A DNA stretch of 64,000 nt from contig QCWE01000001.1 of assembly GCA_003149555.1 (NCBI GenBank), positions 1,183,624 through 1,247,623 on the forward strand, in the 5' to 3' direction. The stretch's first letter is position 1. Every line of letters starts with the position of its first letter. The position numbers and the translations under genes are program-made. Positions 16,048 to 25,259 of this stretch are shown in pieces. Under the pieces are notes generated by a model, which saw only the letters and a program-made list of their open reading frames with translations, ran no database searches and was not told where the DNA came from. Source of the DNA: Candidatus Aquiluna sp. XM-24bin5. GTDB taxonomy: Bacteria > Actinomycetota > Actinomycetia > Actinomycetales > Microbacteriaceae.

Positions 16048-17346
16048 CTACCCAATCCTTTGTTTTCGACCCAGCAATCCCTGGGGTCTTACTAGCAGTA
16101 CAACAATTAGAACAACCAGAGCGCCCACGTACTTGAGGTCGGCCGGGATAACCAGTCCCGACATCTCAACGAGCACTCCCACAATTAGCGCACCTAGCAG
16201 CGCACCGAAAGCCGTTCCCAGTCCACCGAGTGTCACCGCCGCGAAAATAAGGAGCAGGATCTGCGTTCCCATATCCCACTTGATTCCCGGGCGGAAGTAG
16301 GCCCAGAGCACACCAGCCAGACCTGCGAGGGCTGCGGCCAGGATCCAAACAATTCGAATCACTCGATCCACGTCGATTCCGGAGGCAGCTGCGAGGTCTG
16401 GGTTGTCAGAGATTGCCCTTGTCGCCTTACCTGTCTTGGTGCGGAGCAGCCAGTATGCAAAGGCGACGATAACCACGATGCTCAATGCCATGGACATCAG
16501 GTCGGTCGAGCTCAGGGCCACTGCCCCGAACAGCTGCATCTTCGGTGCATCAAAGCCTGGAAGCTGCTCTGTGCCACCACCAATTACAAACTGGATCACG
16601 TAGCGCATCGTTAGCGAAAGTCCAATGGAAACAATCATCAGCTGGACGATTCCCAGCCCCTTCTTTCGAAGCGGTCGCCACAATCCGGCATCAAGAGACC
16701 ATCCCAAGCCGGCAGAGAGTGCTACAGCGATCGGAATTGCAATGAAGAGCGGTAGCTGCAGTCCGACGCCAAAAATCAATGCGGCAACGGCGCCGAAGGT
16801 CACCATCTCACCGTGAGAGAAGTTGGAAAGCCCGGTGGTTCCGAAGACTAGGGAGACTCCAACGGCGGCCAGACCCAACATCAGACCAAAGTTGATGCCA
16901 TAGACGAACCGAGACACGATTTGGTCAAACAGAGAGGTTTCATTTCGCTCACCCTCACCGATGAAGAAGTTCTGTGCGACTCGGTCGGTGAGGCCAAACT
17001 CAACTTCTTGGGTGGCGCCACCCTCTAGCACCGCAATGCCCTCCGGCAGAGTCGTCTCGTCGAGGGTTACGTTGTAGTTGCGGACCTCAGGCACGCCGAT
17101 TGACCAACGGCCGTCGGCATCAGTCACGGTCTCAGCTGTGTAGCCACCGCCATCGACAACGATTCGAACGCCTTGGACCGGCTCACCGTCAATCTTGACA
17201 TTTCCAAAGATTGTCGCCGAATACTCTTCGCCAACACTGTCTCCCAGAGCTGGAGCCGAGACACTGAGGCCTCCGATAAGCGCCAGTAGGGCTACGAGAA
17301 TGACGCGAAATACCCCGCGCTTAGTGTCATCCAAGAGGAATTTCAC
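16048..17346 (-). CDS. livH: LivH permease with N-terminal extracytoplasmic domain
   Basis: At 432 residues it is about 140 longer than a normal LivH. Residues 12-34 form a signal-like or anchor helix. Residues 42-125 look like a carboxypeptidase-regulatory/Ig-like beta domain (GEPVQGVRIVVDGGGY, then TDADGRWSIGVPE). From about 145 onward it is a standard permease: GLMLGLAAVGVSLVFGTTG, SNFSHGEMVTFGA, and the coupling loop RAISDNPDLAAASGID. I chose GTG 17346 because GGAGGAG sits just before it. First gene of the operon; a perfect 14-base palindrome lies 42 bases upstream. The added domain should face outside, next to the binding lipoprotein. Confidence 0.88.
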   Translation of the reverse strand: MKFLLDDTKRGVFRVILVALLALIGGLSVSAPALGDSVGEEYSATIFGNVKIDGEPVQGVRIVVDGGGYTAETVTDADGRWSIGVPEVRNYNVTLDETTLPEGIAVLEGGATQEVEFGLTDRVAQNFFIGEGERNETSLFDQIVSRFVYGINFGLMLGLAAVGVSLVFGTTGLSNFSHGEMVTFGAVAALIFGVGLQLPLFIAIPIAVALSAGLGWSLDAGLWRPLRKKGLGIVQLMIVSIGLSLTMRYVIQFVIGGGTEQLPGFDAPKMQLFGAVALSSTDLMSMALSIVVIVAFAYWLLRTKTGKATRAISDNPDLAAASGIDVDRVIRIVWILAAALAGLAGVLWAYFRPGIKWDMGTQILLLIFAAVTLGGLGTAFGALLGALIVGVLVEMSGLVIPADLKYVGALVVLIVVLLVRPQGLLGRKQRIG

Positions 17347-17387
17347 TTCTCCTCCAAATCCTTCCGAGCGCCATCGCCCGGTCCTTG

Positions 17388-17401
17388 CCCCGTGCACGGG
17401 G
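17388..17401. promoter_or_regulatory. Perfect palindrome upstream of livH
   Basis: CCCCGTGCACGGGG is a perfect 14-base inverted repeat in the gap between divergent livH and guaB, 42 bases before the livH start. It has no loop and no T-run, so it looks like a dimeric repressor site rather than a terminator. The regulator is unknown. Confidence 0.45.
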
Positions 17402-17469
17402 TTTACAAAACCTTACCAGCGTAGCGGGTGGCAGGAACAGCTGGCATAAAACCTCAGGCCTCCGCACCT

Positions 17470-19036
<1,567 letters not shown>

Positions 19037-19045
19037 GAGTCCTAG

Positions 19046-20161
19046 ATGTCAGAAGTAGAGATTGGTAAGGCGAAGAGCGCCCGCGTTGGCTATGCCTTTG
19101 ATGATGTAGCGGTCATTCCCACCCGCCGCACTCGCGACCCTGAAGATGTTTCGACTGCCTGGACAATCGATGCTTTCAAGTTCGAACTCCCGGTTGTAGC
19201 GGCACCAATGGATTCTGCAATGAGTCCGAAAACTGCAATTGCACTGGGAAAGATGGGCGGCCTGGGAGTTTTGGACCTTGAGGGTCTCTGGACTCGCTAC
19301 GAGGATCCATCCCAGCAGCTTCAGGAGATTGCAAACGCAAAAGACGAGGATGCCACCTCTGTTTTGCAAAGGGTCTATTCGAAGCCAATCCAGCCTGAGC
19401 TAATTTCGAAGCGCCTTGGCGAGATTCGCGATGCGGGAGTAACTGTCGCAGGAGCCCTCAGCCCTCAACGCACTGCAGAGTTTGCTGACATAGTCCTGGG
19501 CGCAGGCGTGGACATGTTTGTGATTCGCGGAAACACCGTGTCTGCTGAGCACGTCTCGAAGCAGGTTGAGCCTCTAAATCTCAAAGAATTCATCTACAAG
19601 CTTGACGTTCCTGTGATCGTTGGAGGTGCTGCGACCTACACCGCTGCTCTTCACCTCATGCGAACGGGAGCGGCTGGAGTTCTTGTTGGCTTCGGTGGCG
19701 GTGCTGCCGGGGCTACTAGAAATGTTCTCGGCATCCACGCACCCATGGCCACAGCCGTAGCTGATGTGGCAGCTGCCAGACGTGACTACATGGATGAGTC
19801 CGGAGGTCGATACGTTCACGTAATAGCTGACGGCGGACTTGGAACCAGCGGAGATGTTGTCAAGGCAGTTGGCTGCGGTGCAGATGCAGTAATGCTGGGA
19901 ACCATGTTGGCGAGGGCTGCCGAGGCTCCCGGAGCCGGTTGGCATTGGGGTAGTGAAGCTGTGAACCAGAAACTTCCGAGAGGCCAAAGGGTATGGGTTG
20001 GCTCGCACGGCAGCCTGGAAAACATTCTTGTGGGCCCCGCATCCTCTGCAAGCGGAACCGCGAACCTAATTGGGGCTCTAAAGAGGTCCATGGCGACCAC
20101 TGGCTACTCAGATCTCAAGGAGTTCCAGAGGGTCGACGTCGTTCTAAACCCCTATGGATAG
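19046..20161 (+). CDS. guaB3: GuaB3-family IMP dehydrogenase-related protein
   Basis: A 371-residue TIM-barrel paralogue without CBS domains. The GuaB3-specific sequences AVADVAAARRDYMDESGG and HVIADGGLGTSGD are clear, as is the C-terminus MATTGYSDLKEFQRVDVV. In IMPDH the catalytic loop ends in Cys-Thr-Thr-Arg; here it reads GGGAAGATR, so Gly 222 (codon 19709-19711) is at the Cys position and Ala replaces the next Thr. Chemistry using a Cys thioester therefore looks impossible unless another residue substitutes. The gene follows guaB by nine bases with AGGAG upstream, the usual actinobacterial pair. Actual function is uncertain. Confidence 0.88.
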   Translation: MSEVEIGKAKSARVGYAFDDVAVIPTRRTRDPEDVSTAWTIDAFKFELPVVAAPMDSAMSPKTAIALGKMGGLGVLDLEGLWTRYEDPSQQLQEIANAKDEDATSVLQRVYSKPIQPELISKRLGEIRDAGVTVAGALSPQRTAEFADIVLGAGVDMFVIRGNTVSAEHVSKQVEPLNLKEFIYKLDVPVIVGGAATYTAALHLMRTGAAGVLVGFGGGAAGATRNVLGIHAPMATAVADVAAARRDYMDESGGRYVHVIADGGLGTSGDVVKAVGCGADAVMLGTMLARAAEAPGAGWHWGSEAVNQKLPRGQRVWVGSHGSLENILVGPASSASGTANLIGALKRSMATTGYSDLKEFQRVDVVLNPYG

Positions 20162-20890
20162 ATGAAGCCAAGCTTCTTCTCAGTCGCCCGAAGGCCAAAG
20201 TGGATTGCCGGGCTGCTAGTGGCATTCATTGTTGCTGGGACTTTTGCGGCACTGATGCAGTGGCAGTTCTCAAGAACCTTCGTGAGCGTGGGTGTCGACG
20301 TTGAGCAGGAGCCAGTGCCAATCTCCGAGCTGGCAGGACCACAAACTCTGGCGCCGGGTAGTTATGACCGATTGGTCACCGCCGTAGTTGAGATAGATCC
20401 CGCCAACAGCTACATAGTCTCGGATCGTTTGCAAATGCAGGGAGAAGATCAGCTGAGGGGTTACTGGGTATTGGTCAACAGCTATGAGAAGGAAACTGGT
20501 GCGAGCCTCACGCTTGCAATTGGCTTTGTCAGTGACCTAGCGGTTGCTCAACAAGCAAACCTCCCCGAGGGCGAATTCGAGATTGTTGGTTACCTAGAAC
20601 CCAGTGAGCCCGTGAGCCAAACATCAGATGGCACCCTGGGATCGGTCGCGCTTTCGCAACTGGTGAATCTGTATTCGCCAGAACCTTTTGAAAGCTTTCC
20701 CGCATACGTCATTGTTCAAGACGGGCTAGAGGTGGAGCTCGACGAGATCCGAATCGGCATTCAAAGCGAGAGGATAGAGATCAATTGGCTCACCGCTTTC
20801 TACGCAATCGAGTGGCTGCTCTTTGGTTTGGCGGCCTTTTATCTCTGGTGGCGGCTCGTAATGGACCAGGTAGCTCGCGAAACCAGTTAA
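20162..20890 (+). CDS. SURF1 family cytochrome oxidase assembly protein
   Basis: Membrane protein of 242 residues thought to help insert haem a into cytochrome c oxidase. It shows the SURF1 plan: a helix at about 16-36 (WIAGLLVAFIVAGTFAALMQWQF), an external domain of about 165 residues with YWVLVNSYEKETGASL, and a second helix in the diagnostic C-terminus NWLTAFYAIEWLLFGLAAFY. It starts right after the guaB3 TAG, so it is probably translationally coupled. No oxidase genes lie in the window. Confidence 0.85.
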   Translation: MKPSFFSVARRPKWIAGLLVAFIVAGTFAALMQWQFSRTFVSVGVDVEQEPVPISELAGPQTLAPGSYDRLVTAVVEIDPANSYIVSDRLQMQGEDQLRGYWVLVNSYEKETGASLTLAIGFVSDLAVAQQANLPEGEFEIVGYLEPSEPVSQTSDGTLGSVALSQLVNLYSPEPFESFPAYVIVQDGLEVELDEIRIGIQSERIEINWLTAFYAIEWLLFGLAAFYLWWRLVMDQVARETS

Positions 20891-20935
20891 TAGAATCGTT
20901 ATCTGAAATTGTGGTTTTTTGCCCGTTTGGGTTCC

Positions 20936-20988
20936 AATTGTCTGTTTTGACTGCTAGCTTCAAAGAAATTATCTGTAAACGGACAATT
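20936..20988 (+). promoter_or_regulatory. deoR/mtl promoter with inverted repeat operator
   Basis: AATTGTCTGTTT (20936-20947) and AAACGGACAATT (20977-20988) are inverted arms with one mismatch. Between them lies an extended -10, TGCTAGCTT (20952-20960). The arms flank the transcription start, as expected for autoregulation by the DeoR protein encoded downstream. The stretch CTTCAAAGAAATTA at 20958-20971 recurs exactly before ptsH. Confidence 0.55.
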
Positions 20989-21004
20989 TCGGAGACTGAC
21001 AAGG

Positions 21005-21766
21005 GTGTTAGCAGAAGAGCGCAGACTCAAACTTGCTGAGTGGACCAGAGCTGATGGTCGACTCGATGCAAACGTTGCTGCCAACAAGCTAGAGGTCGCC
21101 GTTGAAACTGTTCGTCGCGATCTCGATGTACTTCAGAGGCGTGGAGCACTGCGCCGGGTTCACGGCGGAGCAATCGCTCTAGAGAGATTCGCGCACGAAT
21201 ACACAATTCCAGAGCGTTACAACCGCAACCCACAGCAAAAGCAGTCAGTAGCAGACGTTGCTGCAAACTACATCCCAGAAGAGGGTTGCATCTTTGTTGA
21301 TGGTGGAACAACAACAGAGTGCCTCGAGAGCCACTTGAGAGACAAGCCAAAGCTCATGGTTGTAACTAACCACGTCACGCTTGCCTCGAAGCTTGCAGAT
21401 AGCACCACTCAGGTGACGGTCCTGGGCGGCCGCATCAGGCCAGCGACTTTGTCCGCCGTCGGTGCCAAGACTGTTTCAGACCTTCAAGACTTCAATGCTG
21501 TAGTCAGCTTCCTCGGAGTGAACGGAATCGGCATGGAGGGCGGCATGACCGCATACGACACCGATGAGGCTCTTGTGAAGAAGACCATGATGGCACGCTC
21601 GGTAGAGCGCATCATTCTTGCCGACAGCAGCAAGTTCGGACCCACCTACCCCGCTCGATTCGGGGACTTTGGAGATTTTGACCGCTTGGTCACAAACGTT
21701 GACGCCGACCCAAGATTCATGGAGGCGCTAAATAAGGCGGGAGTTGAAGTTGCTCTTGCTAAATAG
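21005..21766 (+). CDS. DeoR/GlpR-family transcriptional regulator (mannitol/PTS locus)
   Basis: 253 residues. An N-terminal helix-turn-helix of the DeoR type (DANVAANKLEVAVETVRRDL, then GALRRVHGGA) precedes a sugar-phosphate-sensing domain with the DGGTTTECL and VVTNHV motifs. GTG 21005 has GGAG nine bases upstream. Its position before the mannitol PTS genes suggests that it represses them until a phosphorylated sugar binds. The inverted repeat around its own promoter is the obvious operator. The ligand is inferred from context only. Confidence 0.88.
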   Translation: MLAEERRLKLAEWTRADGRLDANVAANKLEVAVETVRRDLDVLQRRGALRRVHGGAIALERFAHEYTIPERYNRNPQQKQSVADVAANYIPEEGCIFVDGGTTTECLESHLRDKPKLMVVTNHVTLASKLADSTTQVTVLGGRIRPATLSAVGAKTVSDLQDFNAVVSFLGVNGIGMEGGMTAYDTDEALVKKTMMARSVERIILADSSKFGPTYPARFGDFGDFDRLVTNVDADPRFMEALNKAGVEVALAK

Positions 21767-21891
21767 GTTTCCTCGGTTCATTGCCGAAACCGATGGAAAA
21801 AGGGAGATGCCGATGCCTAGGCGAGTCTCAAACCGAGCCTTGGCAGCGACATCGCCCATTGAATACAACCCCCTAAAGGAAGGTAGTACCC

Positions 21892-23004
21892 ATGGCTAAC
21901 TTTATACCCGCAGGTGACGGCGGCCACACTGGCTGGCGTGCAGCGGTACAGAAGCTAGGTGGAAACCTTGCTGGAATGGTGATCCCGAACATCGGTGCGT
22001 TTATCGCATGGGGTCTTCTGACAGCACTGTTCATTCCAACTGGCTGGCTGCCAAACGAGGAGCTCTCCTCGATGGTCGGCCCAATGATTATCAACCTACT
22101 TCCAATCCTCATCGGTTACACCGGTGGACGTTTGGTACACGGTCAGCGTGGTGCCGTTATCGGTGCTGTTGCAACCGTAGGTGTGATTGTCGGCGCTTCA
22201 ATTCCAATGTTCCTAGGTGCCATGATTATTGGTCCTCTAGCTGCATGGATCCTGAAGAAGATCGACGGCGTATTGGACCCAATCACCCCTCCAGGATTCG
22301 AGATGCTCATCGGAAACTTCTCCCTTGGTATTTCCGGACTCCTCATGGCCATCCTCGGCTTCTTGGGTGTTGGACCAGTTGTTAACAGCTTCTCCGATGT
22401 TCTTGGTGCAGGCGTTCAGGCGCTCATCGACACTGGACTGTTGCCTCTTGCTTCAATCCTTGTTGAGCCAGCCAAGATCCTGTTCCTAAACAACGCAATT
22501 AACCACGGTGTTCTTGCACCAATCGGTGTTGTTCAGGCTGAGGAGATGGGTAAGTCCATCATGTTCATGCTTGAGACCAACCCAGGTCCTGGTCTTGGAA
22601 TCCTGGTTGCCTTCTGGCTAGCAGGCAACAAGGTTCTTCGCGGTAGTGCACCGGGAGCGATCATCATCCACTTCCTTGGTGGAATCCACGAGATCTACTT
22701 CCCATACGTACTGCTTCGCCCAGTATTGGTTCTGGCTGCTATTGCCGGTGGTGCAACTGGTGTTGCTACCTTCCTGGTAACTGGCGTTGGACTGGTGGCA
22801 ACACCTTCCCCAGGCTCAATCTTCGCTTACCTAGCGGTTACCCCTCCAGGAAACCACTTTGGTGTGCTGCTAGGAATTCTCCTTTCGGCCACCGTCTCCT
22901 TCCTCGTTGCATGGGTCATCCTCAAAGCCTCAAAGGGTGGCGATGACGACCTCGAGGCCGCAAAGGCTCAGAGCAAGGCGATGAAGACCGGCGGTGCGGA
23001 GTAA
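21892..23004 (+). CDS. mtlA: PTS mannitol transporter subunit IIC
   Basis: Membrane channel of the mannitol phosphotransferase system, 370 residues. The start GNLAGMVIPNIGAFIAWGLLTA, the conserved NNAINHGVLAPIG loop and GGIHEIYFPYVLLRP are typical MtlA sequences. In E. coli MtlA is one IICBA chain; here the chain ends after IIC and a short Lys/Asp/Glu tail, with IIB and IIA encoded separately next door. AAAGGAAGG precedes the ATG. The 125-base gap before it holds a small possible leader frame but no clear terminator. Confidence 0.94.
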   Translation: MANFIPAGDGGHTGWRAAVQKLGGNLAGMVIPNIGAFIAWGLLTALFIPTGWLPNEELSSMVGPMIINLLPILIGYTGGRLVHGQRGAVIGAVATVGVIVGASIPMFLGAMIIGPLAAWILKKIDGVLDPITPPGFEMLIGNFSLGISGLLMAILGFLGVGPVVNSFSDVLGAGVQALIDTGLLPLASILVEPAKILFLNNAINHGVLAPIGVVQAEEMGKSIMFMLETNPGPGLGILVAFWLAGNKVLRGSAPGAIIIHFLGGIHEIYFPYVLLRPVLVLAAIAGGATGVATFLVTGVGLVATPSPGSIFAYLAVTPPGNHFGVLLGILLSATVSFLVAWVILKASKGGDDDLEAAKAQSKAMKTGGAE

Positions 23005-23007
23005 TCC

Positions 23008-23322
23008 ATGGCAAGCATTTCTGGAGCTGACGTCAAGCACATAGTTATTGCTTGCGAAGCTGGAATGGGTTCATCCGTCATGGTTGCCAAGATGCTGGCC
23101 AAGCAGCTCAAGGCAAACGGTGTGGAGGTAACTCACTCCCCTGTGAATCAGCTAGCCGACACCAAGCATGATGTCGTGCTGGTCCATCGTGGACTATCGC
23201 AGCGTGCAAAGCAGGCTGTCCCGAACTCACCTGTAATCATCTTTGACATGTTCCTGGGAGATATGCGTATCGCTCAGCTTGTCAATGAGGTCCAGGAAGG
23301 GCTCCCAATCAGCGATGACTGA
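23008..23322 (+). CDS. PTS mannitol transporter subunit IIB
   Basis: Cytoplasmic phosphocarrier of 104 residues that passes phosphate from IIA to mannitol. The phosphorylated cysteine lies in IACEAGMGSSVM (Cys 16), the signature loop of the mannitol/lactose IIB group. It starts three bases after the mtlA stop and overlaps the IIA gene by eight bases, so IIC, IIB and IIA are probably made in fixed ratio from one mRNA. Confidence 0.92.
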   Translation: MASISGADVKHIVIACEAGMGSSVMVAKMLAKQLKANGVEVTHSPVNQLADTKHDVVLVHRGLSQRAKQAVPNSPVIIFDMFLGDMRIAQLVNEVQEGLPISDD

Positions 23323-23752
23323 TCTGATTCAAAAGGCCGGAATCCGGTTAGATGCCGCGGCCTCCTCACCCGAGGAGGCCGTGCGCATCTGCGGCGAACT
23401 ACTCATCGAGCTGGGTGCTATCAGCCAGGAGTACGCCGATGCGATGTGGGAGAGGGAGCAAAAGTTCTCCTCGGCAATCGGAATGGGATTTGCAATCCCT
23501 CACGGCACTGATGAATCCCGTGTCCACGTCGTGTTCGACCAGCTGGTCTTTCTAAGACTCACCTCACCCCTTACCTGGGGGGACGAAGAGGTTCGCTGCG
23601 TTCTGGGAATTGCATCCAGCGGCGATGGACACGTTGAAATTCTCGGCAACCTAGCCGAACTAATTCAGGACGAGGAGAAGCTCGAGGTACTTGCCGCATC
23701 TGGCGATGCAGCCCAAGTGCTTAGCCTCATCCGCGATGGTGGCGTGGCCTAG
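23315..23752 (+). CDS. mtlF: PTS mannitol transporter subunit IIA
   Basis: Accepts phosphate from HPr and passes it to IIB; 145 residues. The active histidine is in GFAIPHGTDESR (His 63). I chose the ATG at 23315, which overlaps the end of the IIB gene (ATGACTGA), rather than an upstream ATG in the same frame that would run through IIB. Its C-terminal half (VRCVLGIASSGDGHVEIL) is typical of the fructose/mannitol IIA domain. Confidence 0.93.
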   Translation: MTDLIQKAGIRLDAAASSPEEAVRICGELLIELGAISQEYADAMWEREQKFSSAIGMGFAIPHGTDESRVHVVFDQLVFLRLTSPLTWGDEEVRCVLGIASSGDGHVEILGNLAELIQDEEKLEVLAASGDAAQVLSLIRDGGVA

Positions 23753-23774
23753 CCCACCAGATATAGAGACACTT

Positions 23775-24938
23775 ATGACCACCGAAAAGCCAATTGCCGT
23801 TCACTTCGGCGCCGGAAACATAGGCCGCGGCTTCATCGGTGCAGTTCTGCAAGATGCGGGCTACTTCGTAGTTTTTGCGGACGTCAACCCCACCCTGATT
23901 CGGGCCCTCAATGATGCTGGTAGCTACACCCTCACTGAGATAGGCGCGGACTCTACAAAAAAGACCTACTCAAACTACAGAGCGATCAATTCCGTTGAGG
24001 AAAGGTCTGAGCTGATTGGACAACTTGCCAGGGCAGAGATCATCACAGCATCTGTCGGCGCTAACGTACTGCCCCTGATTGCCCCGGTAATTGCTGAGGG
24101 GCTCTCGGCAAGAGTTCTTCCAACTCCAGTTGCCATCATGGCGTGTGAGAACGCAATCAACGCATCAGATATTCTTAGGTCAGAGATTTCGATTCCAAAT
24201 CTGGACTCCCTGGCAGTGTTCGCCAATACCGCCGTCGATCGCATAGTCCCAATCCAGCCTGAGGGTTCAGAGCCCGACGTGGCTGTGGAGGCATTCTGCG
24301 AGTGGGTCATCGATTCCAGCAACCTAGCCGGACTTGGACTTGAAATACCTGCAGCAACCTTTGTTGACAGGCTGGAACCATTTATTGAGCGCAAGCTCTT
24401 CACCGTCAATACCGCACACCTCTCAGCCGCCTACCTAGGGCAGCGAGCGGGTCATGCAACTGTAGTTCAGGCCCTGGCAGACAAGGCAGTCATGAAGAAG
24501 ACAATGGCGGTTTTGGAGGAGACCTCTAGAGTGCTCATCAGCAAGCACAACTTTGATCCCTCGGCCCACTCTCGCTATGTCAAAAAGACCATGAAGCGCA
24601 TCACGAGTCCAGCCATCGATGACCAGGTCGAAAGAGTTGGTAGGGATCCAATTAGAAAGATGTCGCGTCTCGAGCGGTTGATTGGACCTGCTGCCCAGTA
24701 TGCGGAGAAGTTTGGAAAGCCAGAGAATCTGCTCTCGGTTATCTCCGCTGCCTTGGCATTTGAAAATGACGACGACCCCGAGGTTGCAAGGCTTCAGCTG
24801 CTCCTCACAAGCCTCACCTCAGCCGAGTTTGCCCAGGAGGTTTGCGGAATCTCCTCGTCTCATCCACTTTCACAATTTCTAGTCGAGGTAATCGACAGTC
24901 ACAAACGTCAGGTGGCCAGGCAGGGCCTACTGGGGTAA
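23775..24938 (+). CDS. mtlD: Mannitol-1-phosphate 5-dehydrogenase
   Basis: Oxidises mannitol-1-phosphate to fructose-6-phosphate with NAD+, the step after PTS uptake. The protein has 387 residues, normal for MtlD. The dinucleotide site HFGAGNIGRGFIG is at the very start, which fixes ATG 23775 as the start codon. NTAHLSAAYLGQRAGH and KKTMKRITSPAIDDQVERVG, which hold the substrate-site Lys/His residues of this family, are present. Only a weak ribosome site is visible, so coupling to the PTS genes 22 bases upstream is likely. Confidence 0.95.
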   Translation: MTTEKPIAVHFGAGNIGRGFIGAVLQDAGYFVVFADVNPTLIRALNDAGSYTLTEIGADSTKKTYSNYRAINSVEERSELIGQLARAEIITASVGANVLPLIAPVIAEGLSARVLPTPVAIMACENAINASDILRSEISIPNLDSLAVFANTAVDRIVPIQPEGSEPDVAVEAFCEWVIDSSNLAGLGLEIPAATFVDRLEPFIERKLFTVNTAHLSAAYLGQRAGHATVVQALADKAVMKKTMAVLEETSRVLISKHNFDPSAHSRYVKKTMKRITSPAIDDQVERVGRDPIRKMSRLERLIGPAAQYAEKFGKPENLLSVISAALAFENDDDPEVARLQLLLTSLTSAEFAQEVCGISSSHPLSQFLVEVIDSHKRQVARQGLLG

Positions 24939-24963
24939 CTTCAAAGAAATTAATTGCTAGCAT
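24939..24963 (+). promoter_or_regulatory. ptsH promoter with motif shared with deoR
   Basis: CTTCAAAGAAATTA (24939-24952) is identical to a stretch at the deoR promoter. It is followed by an extended -10, TGCTAGCAT (24955-24963). The general PTS genes may therefore be transcribed separately from, but regulated together with, the mannitol genes. Confidence 0.5.
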
Positions 24964-24987
24964 CCTTGTCAGTCCAAAGGAGAAAGA

Positions 24988-25257
24988 ATGTCCACTGTCA
25001 CAGCTGTAGTCACCATTGAAGACCCAATCGGCTTTCACGCTCGCCCTGCGGGTCAGATCGTAAAGCTTGTTAAGGACTCCGGGCTCGAGGTTCGCATGGG
25101 TAAGGTCGGCGGAAACCTCGTAAAGGCAAATTCCCCTCTAGGCCTGATGGCAATGAAGGGGAAGACCGGAGAAGAGCTCACGGTCGAGGTTGACACTGAC
25201 GATGAGGCTCAGGGCAACGCCATCATTGAGCAGATCCAACAGTTTCTCAAGGGCTAA
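24988..25257 (+). CDS. ptsH: Phosphocarrier protein HPr
   Basis: General PTS phosphocarrier, 89 residues. The phosphorylated histidine is in IGFHARPAG (His 17). The region KANSPLGLMAMKG carries Ser 49 at the place of the regulatory serine of Gram-positive HPr; whether an HPr kinase exists is not visible here. AAAGGAG precedes the ATG. It lies two bases before ptsI. Confidence 0.95.
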   Translation: MSTVTAVVTIEDPIGFHARPAGQIVKLVKDSGLEVRMGKVGGNLVKANSPLGLMAMKGKTGEELTVEVDTDDEAQGNAIIEQIQQFLKG

Positions 25258-25259
25258 TT

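Noticed and set aside
21766..21800. Bulged hairpin after deoR as a terminator
   Set aside because: The stem has a three-base bulge and is followed by purines, so termination is unlikely; deoR and mtlA may be co-transcribed.
23763..23775. TATAGA seven bases before mtlD as a leaderless promoter
   Set aside because: It lacks the final T of TAnnnT and mtlD fits as part of the PTS transcript.
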